Assembly: GCF_040215725.1 (NCBI RefSeq)
Contig: NZ_CP157967.1
Coordinates: 806,001-870,000, forward strand
DNA: 64,000 bases
DNA from: Rhizobium sp. ZPR4
GTDB lineage: Bacteria; Pseudomonadota; Alphaproteobacteria; Rhizobiales; Rhizobiaceae
Direction of reading: 5' to 3'
The position numbers were made by a program, and so were the translations under genes. Below the pieces are notes generated by a model, which did no database searches, was not told the origin of the DNA, and was given only the letters and a program-made list of their open reading frames with translations. Below are positions 9,502 through 18,144 of this stretch, piece after piece. Position 1 is the stretch's first letter, and each line of letters opens with the position of its first letter.

Positions 9502-9948
9502 TTATACGCGGTCTTCGCGCGGACGGCGCGGACGATCTTCGCGGTCACCACGATCCGGGCGCGGACCACGATCGCCGAAGCTACGCTCCGGACGGTCGCC
9601 ATCGCGGCGCGGACGGTCGTCACGGTCGCGCTTCTGCATCATGGCCGACGGGCCGTCTTCGTGCTTCTCGACAGCGATCGTCATGTAACGCAGGACGTCT
9701 TCGCTGATGCGCATCTGGCGTTCCATTTCCTGGATCGCAGCGGCCGGAGCATCGATGTCCATCAGGGCGTAGTGAGCCTTGCGGTTCTTCTTGATGCGGT
9801 AGGTGAGGGACTTGAGGCCCCAGTTTTCGATACGCCCGACTTTACCGCCATGAGCTTCGATGACACCCTTGTACTGTTCTACGAGGGCGTCGACCTGCTG
9901 AGCGGAAATATCCTGCCGGGCAAGGAATACATGTTCGTAAAGAGCCAT
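9502..9948 (-). CDS. rpsF: 30S ribosomal protein bS6
   Basis: 148 residues. The ferredoxin-like S6 fold occupies about 1-100 ([35 protein letters not shown]). The last 45 residues are a low-complexity Arg/Asp/Pro tail (repeats such as [15 protein letters not shown]) found in alphaproteobacterial S6 proteins in place of the E. coli polyglutamate-modified tail. First gene of the minus-strand ribosomal operon; start ATG at 9948 with AAAGG upstream. Confidence 0.97.
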   Translation of the reverse strand: MALYEHVFLARQDISAQQVDALVEQYKGVIEAHGGKVGRIENWGLKSLTYRIKKNRKAHYALMDIDAPAAAIQEMERQMRISEDVLRYMTIAVEKHEDGPSAMMQKRDRDDRPRRDGDRPERSFGDRGPRPDRGDREDRPRRPREDRV

Positions 9949-10338
9949 GGATAGCTTTGCCTTTCTTGCGTTGATCTGAACCCGATATTCGGCGGCTAAG
10001 CCTCAACGACTGCTCCTGAGAGGGTAAACCCAAGCAAGAAAAGCGTTTCCGAGACGGTCGAGAGCGGAGACACGGGAGGCTGGAACGCTTCCGTTCCGAC
10101 GATTCTTCTTGCGAAAAACCGGCCCTCCGTTCAGCCACCAGCCAGAAGACCGGGTTGCGAACAGGGCGGCTTATACGGATTTTTCTCCGAAAGGCAAGGG
10201 TGCGAGCGAAATTATGCCGTTTTGCTCGGAAGCGGCGTCGATGCCCGGGCCAAATCGTGAGCCCCGGCCTGCCGCAGCGTTGCACCCGCCGCGCTCTCCC
10301 ATATGATAAGAGGCGAATTGCAGCAATAGGGATGGTTC
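9949..10338. other. Divergent upstream region of rpsF operon and phosphatase gene
   Basis: 390 bp with no credible gene. It should contain the rpsF-rpsR-rplI promoter and leader (leftward) and the promoter for the histidine phosphatase (rightward). In the rpsF leader (about 9975-10015, minus strand) GCCGCCGA-ATA-TCGGG can form a short hairpin beside CCG triplets, enclosed by TTGA/TCAA. This may be the S6:S18 autoregulatory element known from rpsF leaders, but I cannot confirm the fold. A small dyad GGAACG-CTTC-CGTTCC lies at 10082-10097. Confidence 0.5.
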
Positions 10339-11085
10339 ATGCGCATCTTTCTCGTTCGGCACGGCGAATCCCTTGGCAATATCGATGACCGGGCCTATCG
10401 GCAGTTCGGCGATCACAATGTGCCGTTGACCGAGTGGGGTTATCGGCAGGTGCTGGAGGCAGGGGAGGCGATATCAGCCTATCTGAAAGGGCTGCCATCA
10501 ACCGAATTGCGCAAGCTGAGCGTCTGGTATTCGCCCTTCCTGAGGACGCGCCAGAGCAAGGATGCCTTGCTGGGGGTCTTGCCGGTTGATCTGATCAGGG
10601 ACGTGAGGGAGGATTATCTGCTGCGCGAACAGGATTTCGGGCTCTTCACCGAAATCTACGATCATGCCGAACAGAAGCGGAAATTCCCCGATGAATTCGA
10701 AAAATGGGCAAGGCTGCGCAACAATAACGGCAAGTTCTATGCGCGTCCGCCAGATGGCGAGAGCCGCGCCGATGTCGCTCAGCGCGTCCGTCTGTTCCTC
10801 CAGACCGTCATGCACGATGCCGAAAACGGCAGGAACAGTGTCATCATCGTCGGCCATGGCGTCACCAACAGGGCCTTCGAGATGAACTTCCTGCATCACC
10901 CGGTCGATTGGTTCGAGCAGTCGAGTAATCCGGGCAACGCCGATGTGACCTTGATCGAGGGAAGCAGTTCGGAAGGCTACCGATCGATCCTGCTTCACAA
11001 GTCCGCGGACCGGGTGAAAGGGCAGGAGGAGCTGCGTGAAGCCCATGGCTCCGAATTGGCGATTGCGCCGAAGGCGGAGCAGTAG
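10339..11085 (+). CDS. Histidine phosphatase family protein (phosphoglycerate mutase-like)
   Basis: 248 residues. The phosphohistidine signature MRIFLVRHGESLGN is at the very N-terminus (catalytic H8), R-R-x-S-like contacts follow in SPFLRTRQSKDA, and the second catalytic His is in VIIVGHGVTNRAFEM. The RHG motif with a 248-residue length and a large insertion between the two motifs fits the PhoE/GpmB branch of broad-specificity phosphatases rather than glycolytic dPGM, but the substrate cannot be told. ATG at 10339 with AGGGATGG upstream. Single-gene unit. Confidence 0.85.
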   Translation: MRIFLVRHGESLGNIDDRAYRQFGDHNVPLTEWGYRQVLEAGEAISAYLKGLPSTELRKLSVWYSPFLRTRQSKDALLGVLPVDLIRDVREDYLLREQDFGLFTEIYDHAEQKRKFPDEFEKWARLRNNNGKFYARPPDGESRADVAQRVRLFLQTVMHDAENGRNSVIIVGHGVTNRAFEMNFLHHPVDWFEQSSNPGNADVTLIEGSSSEGYRSILLHKSADRVKGQEELREAHGSELAIAPKAEQ

Positions 11086-11128
11086 AGATTGGCAGACCGC
11101 TTTCCGCTCTTCTTTTAGTGGATGCGGC

Positions 11129-11617
11129 TTAGTTGCATTTTTCCAGAATCTCGGCCACGACACGTTCAAGCGGTGCAGTCGCATCGATGACGACGCCGTT
11201 TGCTGGGACATCTTCTTTCGTTGCGTGCAATCGCTCGATGAACTGCCGTTCGGCAGGTCTTCCACCCCACTCGTTTTCCGGCCTCTGGGCAAGCCGTCGG
11301 GTCAAAGTGTCAAGATCGACCTCGAGAACAAAAACCTGATCGAACAGATGAATGAAGCTGGGGAAATTCCTGGAGCCGCCGCAGAAAAACGACACAGCAT
11401 GGCCTTGGTCAGCCACCAGTGCTTTGACCTTGTCCACGTCCCAAATATGGTGCTCATGGGCAAGTCCATCCAGAGGCTCCCCCGTTTCGGGATCGCCCTG
11501 ATAAGCCAAATCGGTATCACCATTGATGGCATGAAAACCGCGCCGCTGCAGCGCGCGACAGACCGATGTCTTGCCGGTGCCGGAAACGCCCTCGATCAAA
11601 TAGTTTCTGATACCCAT
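11129..11617 (-). CDS. Small P-loop nucleotide kinase-like protein
   Basis: 162 residues. Walker A is near the N-terminus (YLIEGVSGTGKTSVCRAL, residues 6-23), followed by a GDTD segment as in adenylate/shikimate kinase-fold enzymes and a lid-like RPENEWGGRPAERQF region. The C-terminal VVIDATAPLERVVAEIL resembles the ends of dephospho-CoA and nucleoside-type kinases. The substrate is not identifiable. Start ATG at 11617. It converges on the phosphatase gene, whose stop is 43 bp away. Confidence 0.7.
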   Translation of the reverse strand: MGIRNYLIEGVSGTGKTSVCRALQRRGFHAINGDTDLAYQGDPETGEPLDGLAHEHHIWDVDKVKALVADQGHAVSFFCGGSRNFPSFIHLFDQVFVLEVDLDTLTRRLAQRPENEWGGRPAERQFIERLHATKEDVPANGVVIDATAPLERVVAEILEKCN

Positions 11618-11762
11618 CCCATTGCTCCCGGATAAACGAGTTCCGGTTATGGCGTTGGTGGCTGCAGGGCCATCCCGCCGAAGACGGCGGGTAGCTCCAG
11701 TTAGTCGAAGGTCGCGTTGGTTCGCTCGATGGTATCCGTTACCGAGTTGCCGCTCTGAGGCC

Positions 11763-12806
11763 TCACATCGGCATCGGATACTTGCGGTGCACCTGCTCGA
11801 TCTCGGCCAATGCCTCTTCCGGCAGCGTCACATAAGCTGAAGCGATATCGGTCTCGAGCTGCGGCATCGTCGTCGCACCGATGATGACCGAGGCCATGAA
11901 GGGCTTGGTCAGGCAGTAGGCCAGCGCCAGCTTCGACGGGTCGATGCCGTATTTGGCGGCGATTTCAAGATAGGCCTTTACCGGCGGTTCCTGCAGCGGC
12001 TGCAGGCGGCCGCCGATGTCCTGGTTGATCGAGCCGCGCGAGCCGGCCGGGCGGGCGCCGCCGACATATTTGCCGGTGAGGATGCCGCCGGCGAGTGGCG
12101 AATAGGCGAGCAGACCGACATCTTCGTGATGCGAAAGCTCGGCCAGATCGAGGTCGAAATGCCGGTAGAGCAGGTTGTACTCGTTCTGCGTGGTGGCGAC
12201 ACGCGGCAGGCTCTTCTGCTCGGCAATGGTAAGATATTTCTGGATGCCCCAGGTCGTTTCGTTCGAAAGGCCGATAGCGCGGATCTTGCCGGCCTTTACC
12301 AGTTCGCCCATCGTCTCCAGGATCTCGGTGATATCGGCAATCGCCTTTTCGCGATCCTGGTTGAAGGGGTTATAGCGCCAGTTCTGGCGGAAATGGAAAT
12401 GGCCGCGGTTTGGCCAGTGGATCTGATAGAGGTCGATGTAATCGGTCTTCAGCCGCTTCAGGCTGGCATCAACAGCTGCATTGATATTGGCGGCATCCGG
12501 ACCCTGTCCGCCGCGCAGATATTCGCGGCCCGGGCCGGCAACCTTGGTGGCGAGCACGACATCCTTGCGCTTGCCGGTCTTCTCGAACCAGGTTCCGATA
12601 TATTCCTCCGTGCGGCCTTGAGTTTCCGGTCCCACCGGCGTCGTCGGATACATTTCTGCGGTGTCGAAGAAATTGATGCCCTTATGAACGGCGTAGTCCA
12701 TCTGCTCATGGGCTTCGGCTTCGCTGTTCTGCGTGCCCCAGGTCATTGTGCCCAGGCAAATCTGCGAAACGGAAATATCGGTGCGGCCTAAATTCTTATA
12801 TTTCAT
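11763..12806 (-). CDS. Aldo/keto reductase, Tas-like
   Basis: 347 residues. NADP-dependent carbonyl reductase with the full AKR tetrad: D48 and Y53 (INFFDTAEMY), K88 (LATKVAG) and H130 (YQIHWPN). Blocks such as LGTMTWGTQNSEAEAHEQMD, AEMYPTTP and VIIGATTMPQLETDI closely track E. coli Tas. The start is the ATG at 12806; the frame stays open far upstream only because it is antisense to fabD/fabG. It is transcribed away from fabD; the physiological substrate is unknown. Confidence 0.9.
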   Translation of the reverse strand: MKYKNLGRTDISVSQICLGTMTWGTQNSEAEAHEQMDYAVHKGINFFDTAEMYPTTPVGPETQGRTEEYIGTWFEKTGKRKDVVLATKVAGPGREYLRGGQGPDAANINAAVDASLKRLKTDYIDLYQIHWPNRGHFHFRQNWRYNPFNQDREKAIADITEILETMGELVKAGKIRAIGLSNETTWGIQKYLTIAEQKSLPRVATTQNEYNLLYRHFDLDLAELSHHEDVGLLAYSPLAGGILTGKYVGGARPAGSRGSINQDIGGRLQPLQEPPVKAYLEIAAKYGIDPSKLALAYCLTKPFMASVIIGATTMPQLETDIASAYVTLPEEALAEIEQVHRKYPMPM

Positions 12807-13001
12807 GGGAAAACCTTGGGAGATGGGAGAAAGCCAAAATGAATGAGGTCGCGAGAATTTAGGCCTCATCTGAGCGAGCGCAAGAAAAAAATCATTGCGT
12901 TTCGCGGGCGCAAAAGCCTGTGGCTGCGGGGCTTGCACTATTGACTCCGCCGCAAACAATGTCATTGGGAAGCAAAACGACCCCCAAAAGGACGCTTTAT
13001 A

Positions 13002-13946
13002 ATGACTGTTGCTTTCACATTTCCCGGCCAGGGCAGCCAAGCCGTTGGCATGGGCAAGGACCTTGCCGACAATTTCGCCGAGGCGCGTGCCGTCTTTGAG
13101 GAAGTCGATGAAGCGCTCGGTGAAAAGCTCTCCGACATCATCTTCACCGGCCCGGAAGAGACGCTGACCCTCACGGCCAATGCGCAGCCGGCGCTGATGG
13201 CGGTATCGATGGCCGTCATCCGTGTTCTGCAGGCGCGTGGCCTCGATCTGAAGAGCAAGGTCGCCTATGTCGCCGGCCACTCGCTCGGCGAATATTCCGC
13301 TCTCTGTGCCGCCGGCACCTTCTCGCTTGCCGACACGGCACGCCTGCTGCGCATCCGCGGCAACGCCATGCAGGCGGCGGTGCCCGTCGGCGTCGGCGCC
13401 ATGGCGGCAATCATCGGGCTCGAACATGCCGATGTCATTGCTGTCTGTGCTGAAGCATCCGCGCTCGGCGCCTGCCAGATCGCCAACGACAATGGCGGCG
13501 GCCAGATCGTCATTTCCGGCGAGAAGGCTTCGGTCGAAAAGGCTGCCGAGCTTGCGACCGCCAAGGGCGCCAAGCGCGCGATCCTGCTGCCGGTTTCCGC
13601 TCCCTTCCATTCGACGCTGATGGCGCCGGCCGCCGACGCCATGCGCGAGGCGCTTGCCGGCGTTGCCAAGGCCAATCCGGTTGTGCCCGTCATCGCCAAC
13701 GTCCGGGCCGCTCCAGTCACGGACGCAGAGGAAATCGCTAAGCTTCTCGTCGAGCAGGTCACCGGCCAGGTGCGCTGGCGCGAGACGGTGGAATGGTTTG
13801 CCGCCAAGAACGTGACAACATTGTATGAAATTGGCGCCGGCAAGGTGTTGACGGGCCTTGCGCGTCGTATCGACAAGACGGTCAATGGCATCGCCGTCAA
13901 CAATGCTGCGGATATCGACACGGCGCTCGCCGCCTTGCTCGGCTAA
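13002..13946 (+). CDS. fabD: Malonyl-CoA:ACP transacylase
   Basis: 314 residues; loads malonyl groups from CoA onto ACP at the start of type II fatty acid synthesis. N-terminal FTFPGQGSQAVGMG, nucleophile S94 in AGHSLGEYSALCA, catalytic His in VSAPFHSTLM, and IGAGKVLTGLARRI near the end. Followed by fabG 24 bp later in the same direction, forming the fabD-fabG-acpP-fabF order. The promoter lies in 12807-13001, shared divergently with the Tas-like gene; a 6-bp inverted repeat ATGAGG/CCTCAT spans 12843-12869. Confidence 0.97.
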   Translation: MTVAFTFPGQGSQAVGMGKDLADNFAEARAVFEEVDEALGEKLSDIIFTGPEETLTLTANAQPALMAVSMAVIRVLQARGLDLKSKVAYVAGHSLGEYSALCAAGTFSLADTARLLRIRGNAMQAAVPVGVGAMAAIIGLEHADVIAVCAEASALGACQIANDNGGGQIVISGEKASVEKAAELATAKGAKRAILLPVSAPFHSTLMAPAADAMREALAGVAKANPVVPVIANVRAAPVTDAEEIAKLLVEQVTGQVRWRETVEWFAAKNVTTLYEIGAGKVLTGLARRIDKTVNGIAVNNAADIDTALAALLG

Positions 13947-13970
13947 TAGATTAAGGAACGAGGGACAAAC

Positions 13971-14708
13971 ATGCTTGATTTGACCGGCCGCAAGGCCCTG
14001 GTAACCGGTGCATCCGGTGGCATCGGCGAAGAAATTGCCCGGCTCCTGCATAAGCAGGGCGCCATTGTCGGCCTGCACGGTACGCGCGTCGAAAAGCTGG
14101 AGGCGCTGGCTTCCGAACTCGGCGATCGCGTCAAGATCTTCCCGGCCAACCTGTCGGATCGCGACGAGGTGAAGGCGCTCGGCGCCAAGGCGGAAGAGGA
14201 GCTCGGCGGCGTCGATATTCTCGTCAACAATGCCGGCATCACCAAGGACGGCCTCTTCGTTCGCATGAGCGACGAAGACTGGGACGCCGTGCTGGAAGTC
14301 AATCTGACCGCCGTCTTCCGCCTGACGCGCGAGCTGACCCATCCGATGATGCGCCGCCGCTACGGCCGCATCATCAACATCACCTCTGTCGTTGGCGTCA
14401 CCGGCAATCCCGGCCAGGCGAACTACTGTGCTTCCAAGGCTGGGATGATCGGCTTCACCAAGTCGCTGGCGCAGGAAATCGCCACCCGCAACGTCACGGT
14501 CAACTGCGTTGCGCCTGGCTTCATCGAAAGCGCGATGACGGGCAAGCTGAACGACAAGCAGAAGGAAGCCATCATGGGCGCCATTCCCATGAAGCGCATG
14601 GGCACGGGCGCGGAAGTTGCTTCCGCCGTCGCCTATCTCGCTTCCTCGGAAGCAAGCTATGTCACGGGCCAGACGATCCATGTCAACGGCGGCATGGCTA
14701 TGATCTAA
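13971..14708 (+). CDS. fabG: 3-oxoacyl-ACP reductase
   Basis: 245-residue SDR enzyme that reduces beta-ketoacyl-ACP with NADPH. Cofactor loop TGASGGIGEEI (12-22), NNAG (86-89), and catalytic S139, Y152 and K156 (NYCASKAGMIG). The NVNCVAPGFIESAMT-type segment (here VNCVAPGFIESAMTGKL) is diagnostic of FabG. It directly follows fabD and precedes acpP by 286 bp. Confidence 0.97.
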   Translation: MLDLTGRKALVTGASGGIGEEIARLLHKQGAIVGLHGTRVEKLEALASELGDRVKIFPANLSDRDEVKALGAKAEEELGGVDILVNNAGITKDGLFVRMSDEDWDAVLEVNLTAVFRLTRELTHPMMRRRYGRIINITSVVGVTGNPGQANYCASKAGMIGFTKSLAQEIATRNVTVNCVAPGFIESAMTGKLNDKQKEAIMGAIPMKRMGTGAEVASAVAYLASSEASYVTGQTIHVNGGMAMI

Positions 14709-14715
14709 AGGAATT

Positions 14716-14745
14716 GCTGTTGAAGGGAACTTTCCCTCCAATAGC
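14716..14745 (+). promoter_or_regulatory. Stem-loop 8 bp downstream of fabG
   Basis: Long imperfect hairpin: GCT, G-U wobble, TTG, one mismatch, AGGGAA, then the complementary TTCCCT, CAA, AGC. No T-tract follows, so it is not a classical terminator. It may protect or attenuate the fabDG message before the separately expressed acpP gene. A second small dyad (GTTG-AG-CAAC) follows at 14749-14758. Confidence 0.5.
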
Positions 14746-14931
14746 ATGTTGAGCAACCCGGAGCCGGCTATTTTCTGGCTTTGCGACGGACTTAAACCGT
14801 GTTAAGCGGGCCATGACTGTGAACAGTCGTCCGGAAAATTCAGGCGGACTGGGCCACATTCAAGGCGCTGGACCGGATCTCAATGCCGGGTTGAACGGGT
14901 TTGCCAGCGGCGTCGGAACAGATGCTGCAGG

Positions 14932-14947
14932 TTTGAATTAGGGTAGG
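14932..14947 (+). promoter_or_regulatory. 16-nt motif shared with the marR upstream region (copy 2)
   Basis: TTTGAATTAGGGTAGG, 47 bp before the acpP ATG, identical over 16 bases to 4176-4191 and in the same orientation to its downstream gene. Possibly part of the acpP promoter. Confidence 0.35.
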
Positions 14948-14994
14948 GATGTCATAAGGCATTCTCATCAGGATATAAGGTCGAGGAAACCGAC

Positions 14995-15231
14995 ATGAGC
15001 GATATCGCAGAACGCGTAAAGAAAATTGTTGTTGATCATCTTGGCGTTGACGCCGACAAGGTTGTTGAAAGCGCAAGCTTCATCGACGATCTGGGTGCGG
15101 ACTCGCTCGACACCGTCGAACTGGTCATGGCCTTCGAAGAAGAATTCGGCGTTGAAATCCCGGACGACGCTGCTGACTCGATCCTGACGGTCGGCGACGC
15201 GGTAAAGTTCATTGAGAAGGCTCAGGCCTAA
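14995..15231 (+). CDS. acpP: Acyl carrier protein
   Basis: 78 residues, acidic, with the phosphopantetheine serine S37 in [20 protein letters not shown]. It carries growing acyl chains for FabD/FabG/FabF and for lipid A synthesis. Rhizobia have several specialised ACPs; the position between fabG and fabF and the canonical sequence identify this as the housekeeping AcpP. Two tandem hairpins follow the stop, suggesting a discrete, abundant transcript. Confidence 0.98.
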   Translation: MSDIAERVKKIVVDHLGVDADKVVESASFIDDLGADSLDTVELVMAFEEEFGVEIPDDAADSILTVGDAVKFIEKAQA

Positions 15232-15250
15232 TCTTTCGCGCTTTTTGAAG

Positions 15251-15298
15251 GGGCGGGCTGAAGAGTCCGCCCTATTTCGTCCGGCGAAGCCGGACGAA
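15251..15298 (+). terminator. Two tandem stem-loops after acpP
   Basis: First: GGGCGGGCT-GAAG-AGTCCGCCC (15251-15272, 9 bp with one G-U), followed by TATTT. Second: a perfect 10-bp stem with arms TTCGTCCGGC and GCCGGACGAA and a GAA loop (15276-15298). The T-runs are short, so termination may be partial, allowing read-through into fabF, or the hairpins may act as 3'-end stabilisers of acpP mRNA. Confidence 0.65.
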
Positions 15299-15345
15299 GC
15301 ATATTTATACGCATATCATCATAAAAAGACGGGGGTCTGCGGGCG

Positions 15346-16608
15346 ATGAGACGTGTCGTTATCACGGGTACCGGCATGGTATCACCTTTGGGCTGTGGCA
15401 CGGAGGTGTCCTGGACGCGTTTGCTCGCTGGGCACAATGGTGCACGCCGCGTGACCGAATTCGAGGTCGAGGACCTCGCTGCAAAGATTGCCTGCCGCAT
15501 TCCTGTCGGCGACGGCACCGATGGCACCTTCAATGCTGATGATTGGATGGAGCCGAAGGAACAGCGCAAGGTCGATCCCTTCATCATCTATGGCATGGCG
15601 GCTGCCGATATGGCGCTGGCCGACGCCCACTGGCATCCGGAAACGGATGAGGATCAGATCGCCACGGGCGTCATGATCGGCTCGGGCATTGGCGGCCTCG
15701 AAGGCATCGTCGAAGCCGGCTATACGCTGCGCGACAAGGGTCCACGCCGCATTTCGCCCTTCTTCATCCCCGGTCGCCTCATCAATCTCGTATCCGGTCA
15801 GGTCTCGATCCGCCATAAGCTGCGCGGCCCGAACCATGCCGTCGTCACCGCATGTTCCACCGGTGCACATGCGATCGGCGATGCCGCCCGGCTGATCATG
15901 CTCGGTGATGCCGATGTCATGGTGGCAGGCGGTGCCGAAGCTCCGGTCTGCCGTATTTCGCTTGCGGGCTTCGCTGCCTGCAAGGCGCTGTCGACGGACT
16001 TCAATGATACGCCGCAGAAGGCTTCGCGCCCCTATGACCGCGACCGTGACGGCTTCGTCATGGGCGAGGGCGCCGGTGTTGTCGTTCTTGAAGAGCTGGA
16101 ACACGCCAAGGCCCGCGGTGCAAAGATCTACGCCGAAGTTGTGGGATACGGCCTTTCGGGCGATGCCCATCACATCACCGCTCCCTCGGAGGACGGCGAG
16201 GGCGCATTCCGCTGCATGACTTCGGCCCTGAAGCGTGCGGGCCTGACAGCGGCTGACATCGACTATATCAACGCGCATGGCACATCGACCATGGCCGACA
16301 CGATCGAACTCGGCGCAGTCGAACGACTGGTCGGCGATGCGGCGCCAAGAATCTCCATGTCGTCCACCAAGTCGGCGACGGGCCATCTTCTCGGAGCTGC
16401 CGGCGCCATCGAGGCGATTTTCACCACGCTCGCCATTCGCGACAATATCGCCCCACCGACGCTCAACCTGGATAATCCGGAGCGCGAGACCGCTATCGAT
16501 CTCGTTCCGCACAAGGCCCGTAAGCGCGAAATCAACGTCGCGCTGTCGAACTCTTTTGGCTTCGGCGGCACGAATGCGTCGCTTGTCCTGCGCCGCTATG
16601 AGGCTTAA
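15346..16608 (+). CDS. fabF: 3-oxoacyl-ACP synthase II
   Basis: 420-residue condensing enzyme that elongates acyl-ACP with malonyl-ACP. Catalytic triad Cys-His-His: C170 (VVTACSTGAHAIGDA), H311 (INAHGTSTMADTIE) and H347 (TKSATGHLLGAAGA). The length and the C-terminal SFGFGGTNASLVLRRYEA are typical. The start is the ATG at 15346. Downstream of acpP by 114 bp and likely co-regulated with it. Confidence 0.96.
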   Translation: MRRVVITGTGMVSPLGCGTEVSWTRLLAGHNGARRVTEFEVEDLAAKIACRIPVGDGTDGTFNADDWMEPKEQRKVDPFIIYGMAAADMALADAHWHPETDEDQIATGVMIGSGIGGLEGIVEAGYTLRDKGPRRISPFFIPGRLINLVSGQVSIRHKLRGPNHAVVTACSTGAHAIGDAARLIMLGDADVMVAGGAEAPVCRISLAGFAACKALSTDFNDTPQKASRPYDRDRDGFVMGEGAGVVVLEELEHAKARGAKIYAEVVGYGLSGDAHHITAPSEDGEGAFRCMTSALKRAGLTAADIDYINAHGTSTMADTIELGAVERLVGDAAPRISMSSTKSATGHLLGAAGAIEAIFTTLAIRDNIAPPTLNLDNPERETAIDLVPHKARKREINVALSNSFGFGGTNASLVLRRYEA

Positions 16609-16820
16609 TAACAACGCGTAACGGTTAGGGCGAGGGTGCCTTGCGGCAATCTCGCCCGCATCCTTGATTGTTGCTGCGCCTTCGTCTTTTCGGGAATGCG
16701 GTGCGGGAACGCCTGATCGGTCGAAGTCGGAGCCTGCAGCTCCGCCTTATCTTCTGAACCTGCTTTTTGCCGCATTGCTTGGCCAAAGAGCAGGCAATGA
16801 CAAAAGGGAAGGGATTGCCG

Positions 16821-18035
16821 GTGAGCGATACGAACCAGAGCAACGGAACTCCGAACGGGCAGAAGGGACCGATTATCCCGAAATCGGCCAATGAAGCCCT
16901 GCGCCCGGAGCGTGTTCCGGATCCGCCGAAGCGTTCGCGCAAAGCCCGCAGCCAGATGGTTATCTTCCTGAACTTCCTGATGACGCTGGCGGTTTTTGTC
17001 GCCGTTGCCGCCATCGGAGGCGCTTACTACGCGTTTTCGATCTATCAGGGTTCCGGCCCACTGACGACCAATACCAATTTCATCGTGCGCAATGGTGCCG
17101 GTCTTAGCGAGATCGCCAATCGGCTTGAATCCAATAACATCATCACGGATCAGCGTATCTTCCGCTGGCTGACGGCCACCTATCTGCGTGACGGTGAAAC
17201 GCTCCGCGCCGGCGAATATGAGATCAAGGCCGGCGCCTCCATGAAGGATATCATGGAACTGCTGAAGTCCGGCAAGTCGATCCTCTATTCGGTTACTTTG
17301 CCGGAAGGGCTTACGGTGCGGCAGATGTTCAACAAGCTGCAGGCCGATGTCGTGCTGGAGGGTGATTTGCCGTCGGCCTTGCCGCCGGAAGGCAGCCTGA
17401 GACCGGACACCTATAAATTCACGCGCGGCACCAAGCGCACCGAAATCATCCAGCAGATGGCGGCGGCACAGACGAAGCTGGTCGATCAGATCTGGGAGAA
17501 GCGCGATTCGAGCGTTCAGCTGGCGAACAAGCAGGATTTCATCACGCTGGCTTCCATCGTGGAGAAGGAAACCGGCCTGGCGGACGAGCGCGCCCATGTC
17601 GCTTCCGTCTTTCTGAACCGGCTGGGCAAGGGCATGCGCCTGCAGTCTGACCCCACGGTCATCTATGGTCTCTTCGGTGGTGAAGGAAAGCCATCCGATC
17701 GCCCGATCTATCAGTCCGACCTGAAGAAGGACACGCCTTATAATACCTATCTTATCAAGGGCTTGCCGCCGACGCCGATCGCGAATCCGGGCAAAGATGC
17801 GCTGGAGGCTGTCGCCAACCCCTGGAAGACGCAGGACCTCTATTTCGTGGCTGACGGCACGGGCGGGCATGTTTTCGCCGCGACGCTGGACGAGCACAAT
17901 GCCAATGTCAGACGCTGGCGCAAGCTGGTTGCCGAGAAGGGTGAAGATCCGAGCGCCATTGCCGTTGATGGCCAGCCCGACGATGCTGCCGTAGCCCCTG
18001 GCTCGGGCACGCAGCAGAAGAAAAAGACCAACTAA
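16821..18035 (+). CDS. mltG: Endolytic murein transglycosylase MltG (YceG-like)
   Basis: About 404 residues. A Pro/Arg-rich cytoplasmic N-terminus, one membrane helix (VIFLNFLMTLAVFVAVAAIG), a LysM-like region, then the YceG catalytic domain with FITLASIVEKETGLADERAH (catalytic Glu in VEKE), LQSDPTVIYGL and YNTYLIKGLPPTPIANPG. It cleaves nascent glycan strands and sets their length. I chose the GTG at 16821 (MSDTNQSNG), which has AAGGGAAGGGA at good spacing; an ATG at 16797 is the alternative. The C-terminus is a low-complexity Ala/Pro/Lys tail. It follows fabF by 212 bp. Confidence 0.92.
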   Translation: MSDTNQSNGTPNGQKGPIIPKSANEALRPERVPDPPKRSRKARSQMVIFLNFLMTLAVFVAVAAIGGAYYAFSIYQGSGPLTTNTNFIVRNGAGLSEIANRLESNNIITDQRIFRWLTATYLRDGETLRAGEYEIKAGASMKDIMELLKSGKSILYSVTLPEGLTVRQMFNKLQADVVLEGDLPSALPPEGSLRPDTYKFTRGTKRTEIIQQMAAAQTKLVDQIWEKRDSSVQLANKQDFITLASIVEKETGLADERAHVASVFLNRLGKGMRLQSDPTVIYGLFGGEGKPSDRPIYQSDLKKDTPYNTYLIKGLPPTPIANPGKDALEAVANPWKTQDLYFVADGTGGHVFAATLDEHNANVRRWRKLVAEKGEDPSAIAVDGQPDDAAVAPGSGTQQKKKTN

Positions 18036-18144
18036 TCCTCACCGCGCCGTGGTCTGCATAGGAGTCCGGCGCGGATTCACTTTACATTGGCCCATAATCC
18101 GAAGATTTTCGATGGATTGGGGATAGGAACTATCGGAGGCTTGC

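Noticed and set aside
11674..11691. Hairpin CCCGCCG-AAGA-CGGCGGG near the aldo/keto reductase gene
   Set aside because: No T-run on either strand and not placed directly after a stop codon; left unassigned.
12807..14756. Upstream extension of the aldo/keto reductase frame (997 codons in all)
   Set aside because: The extension is antisense to fabD and fabG; the reductase family start is the ATG at 12806.
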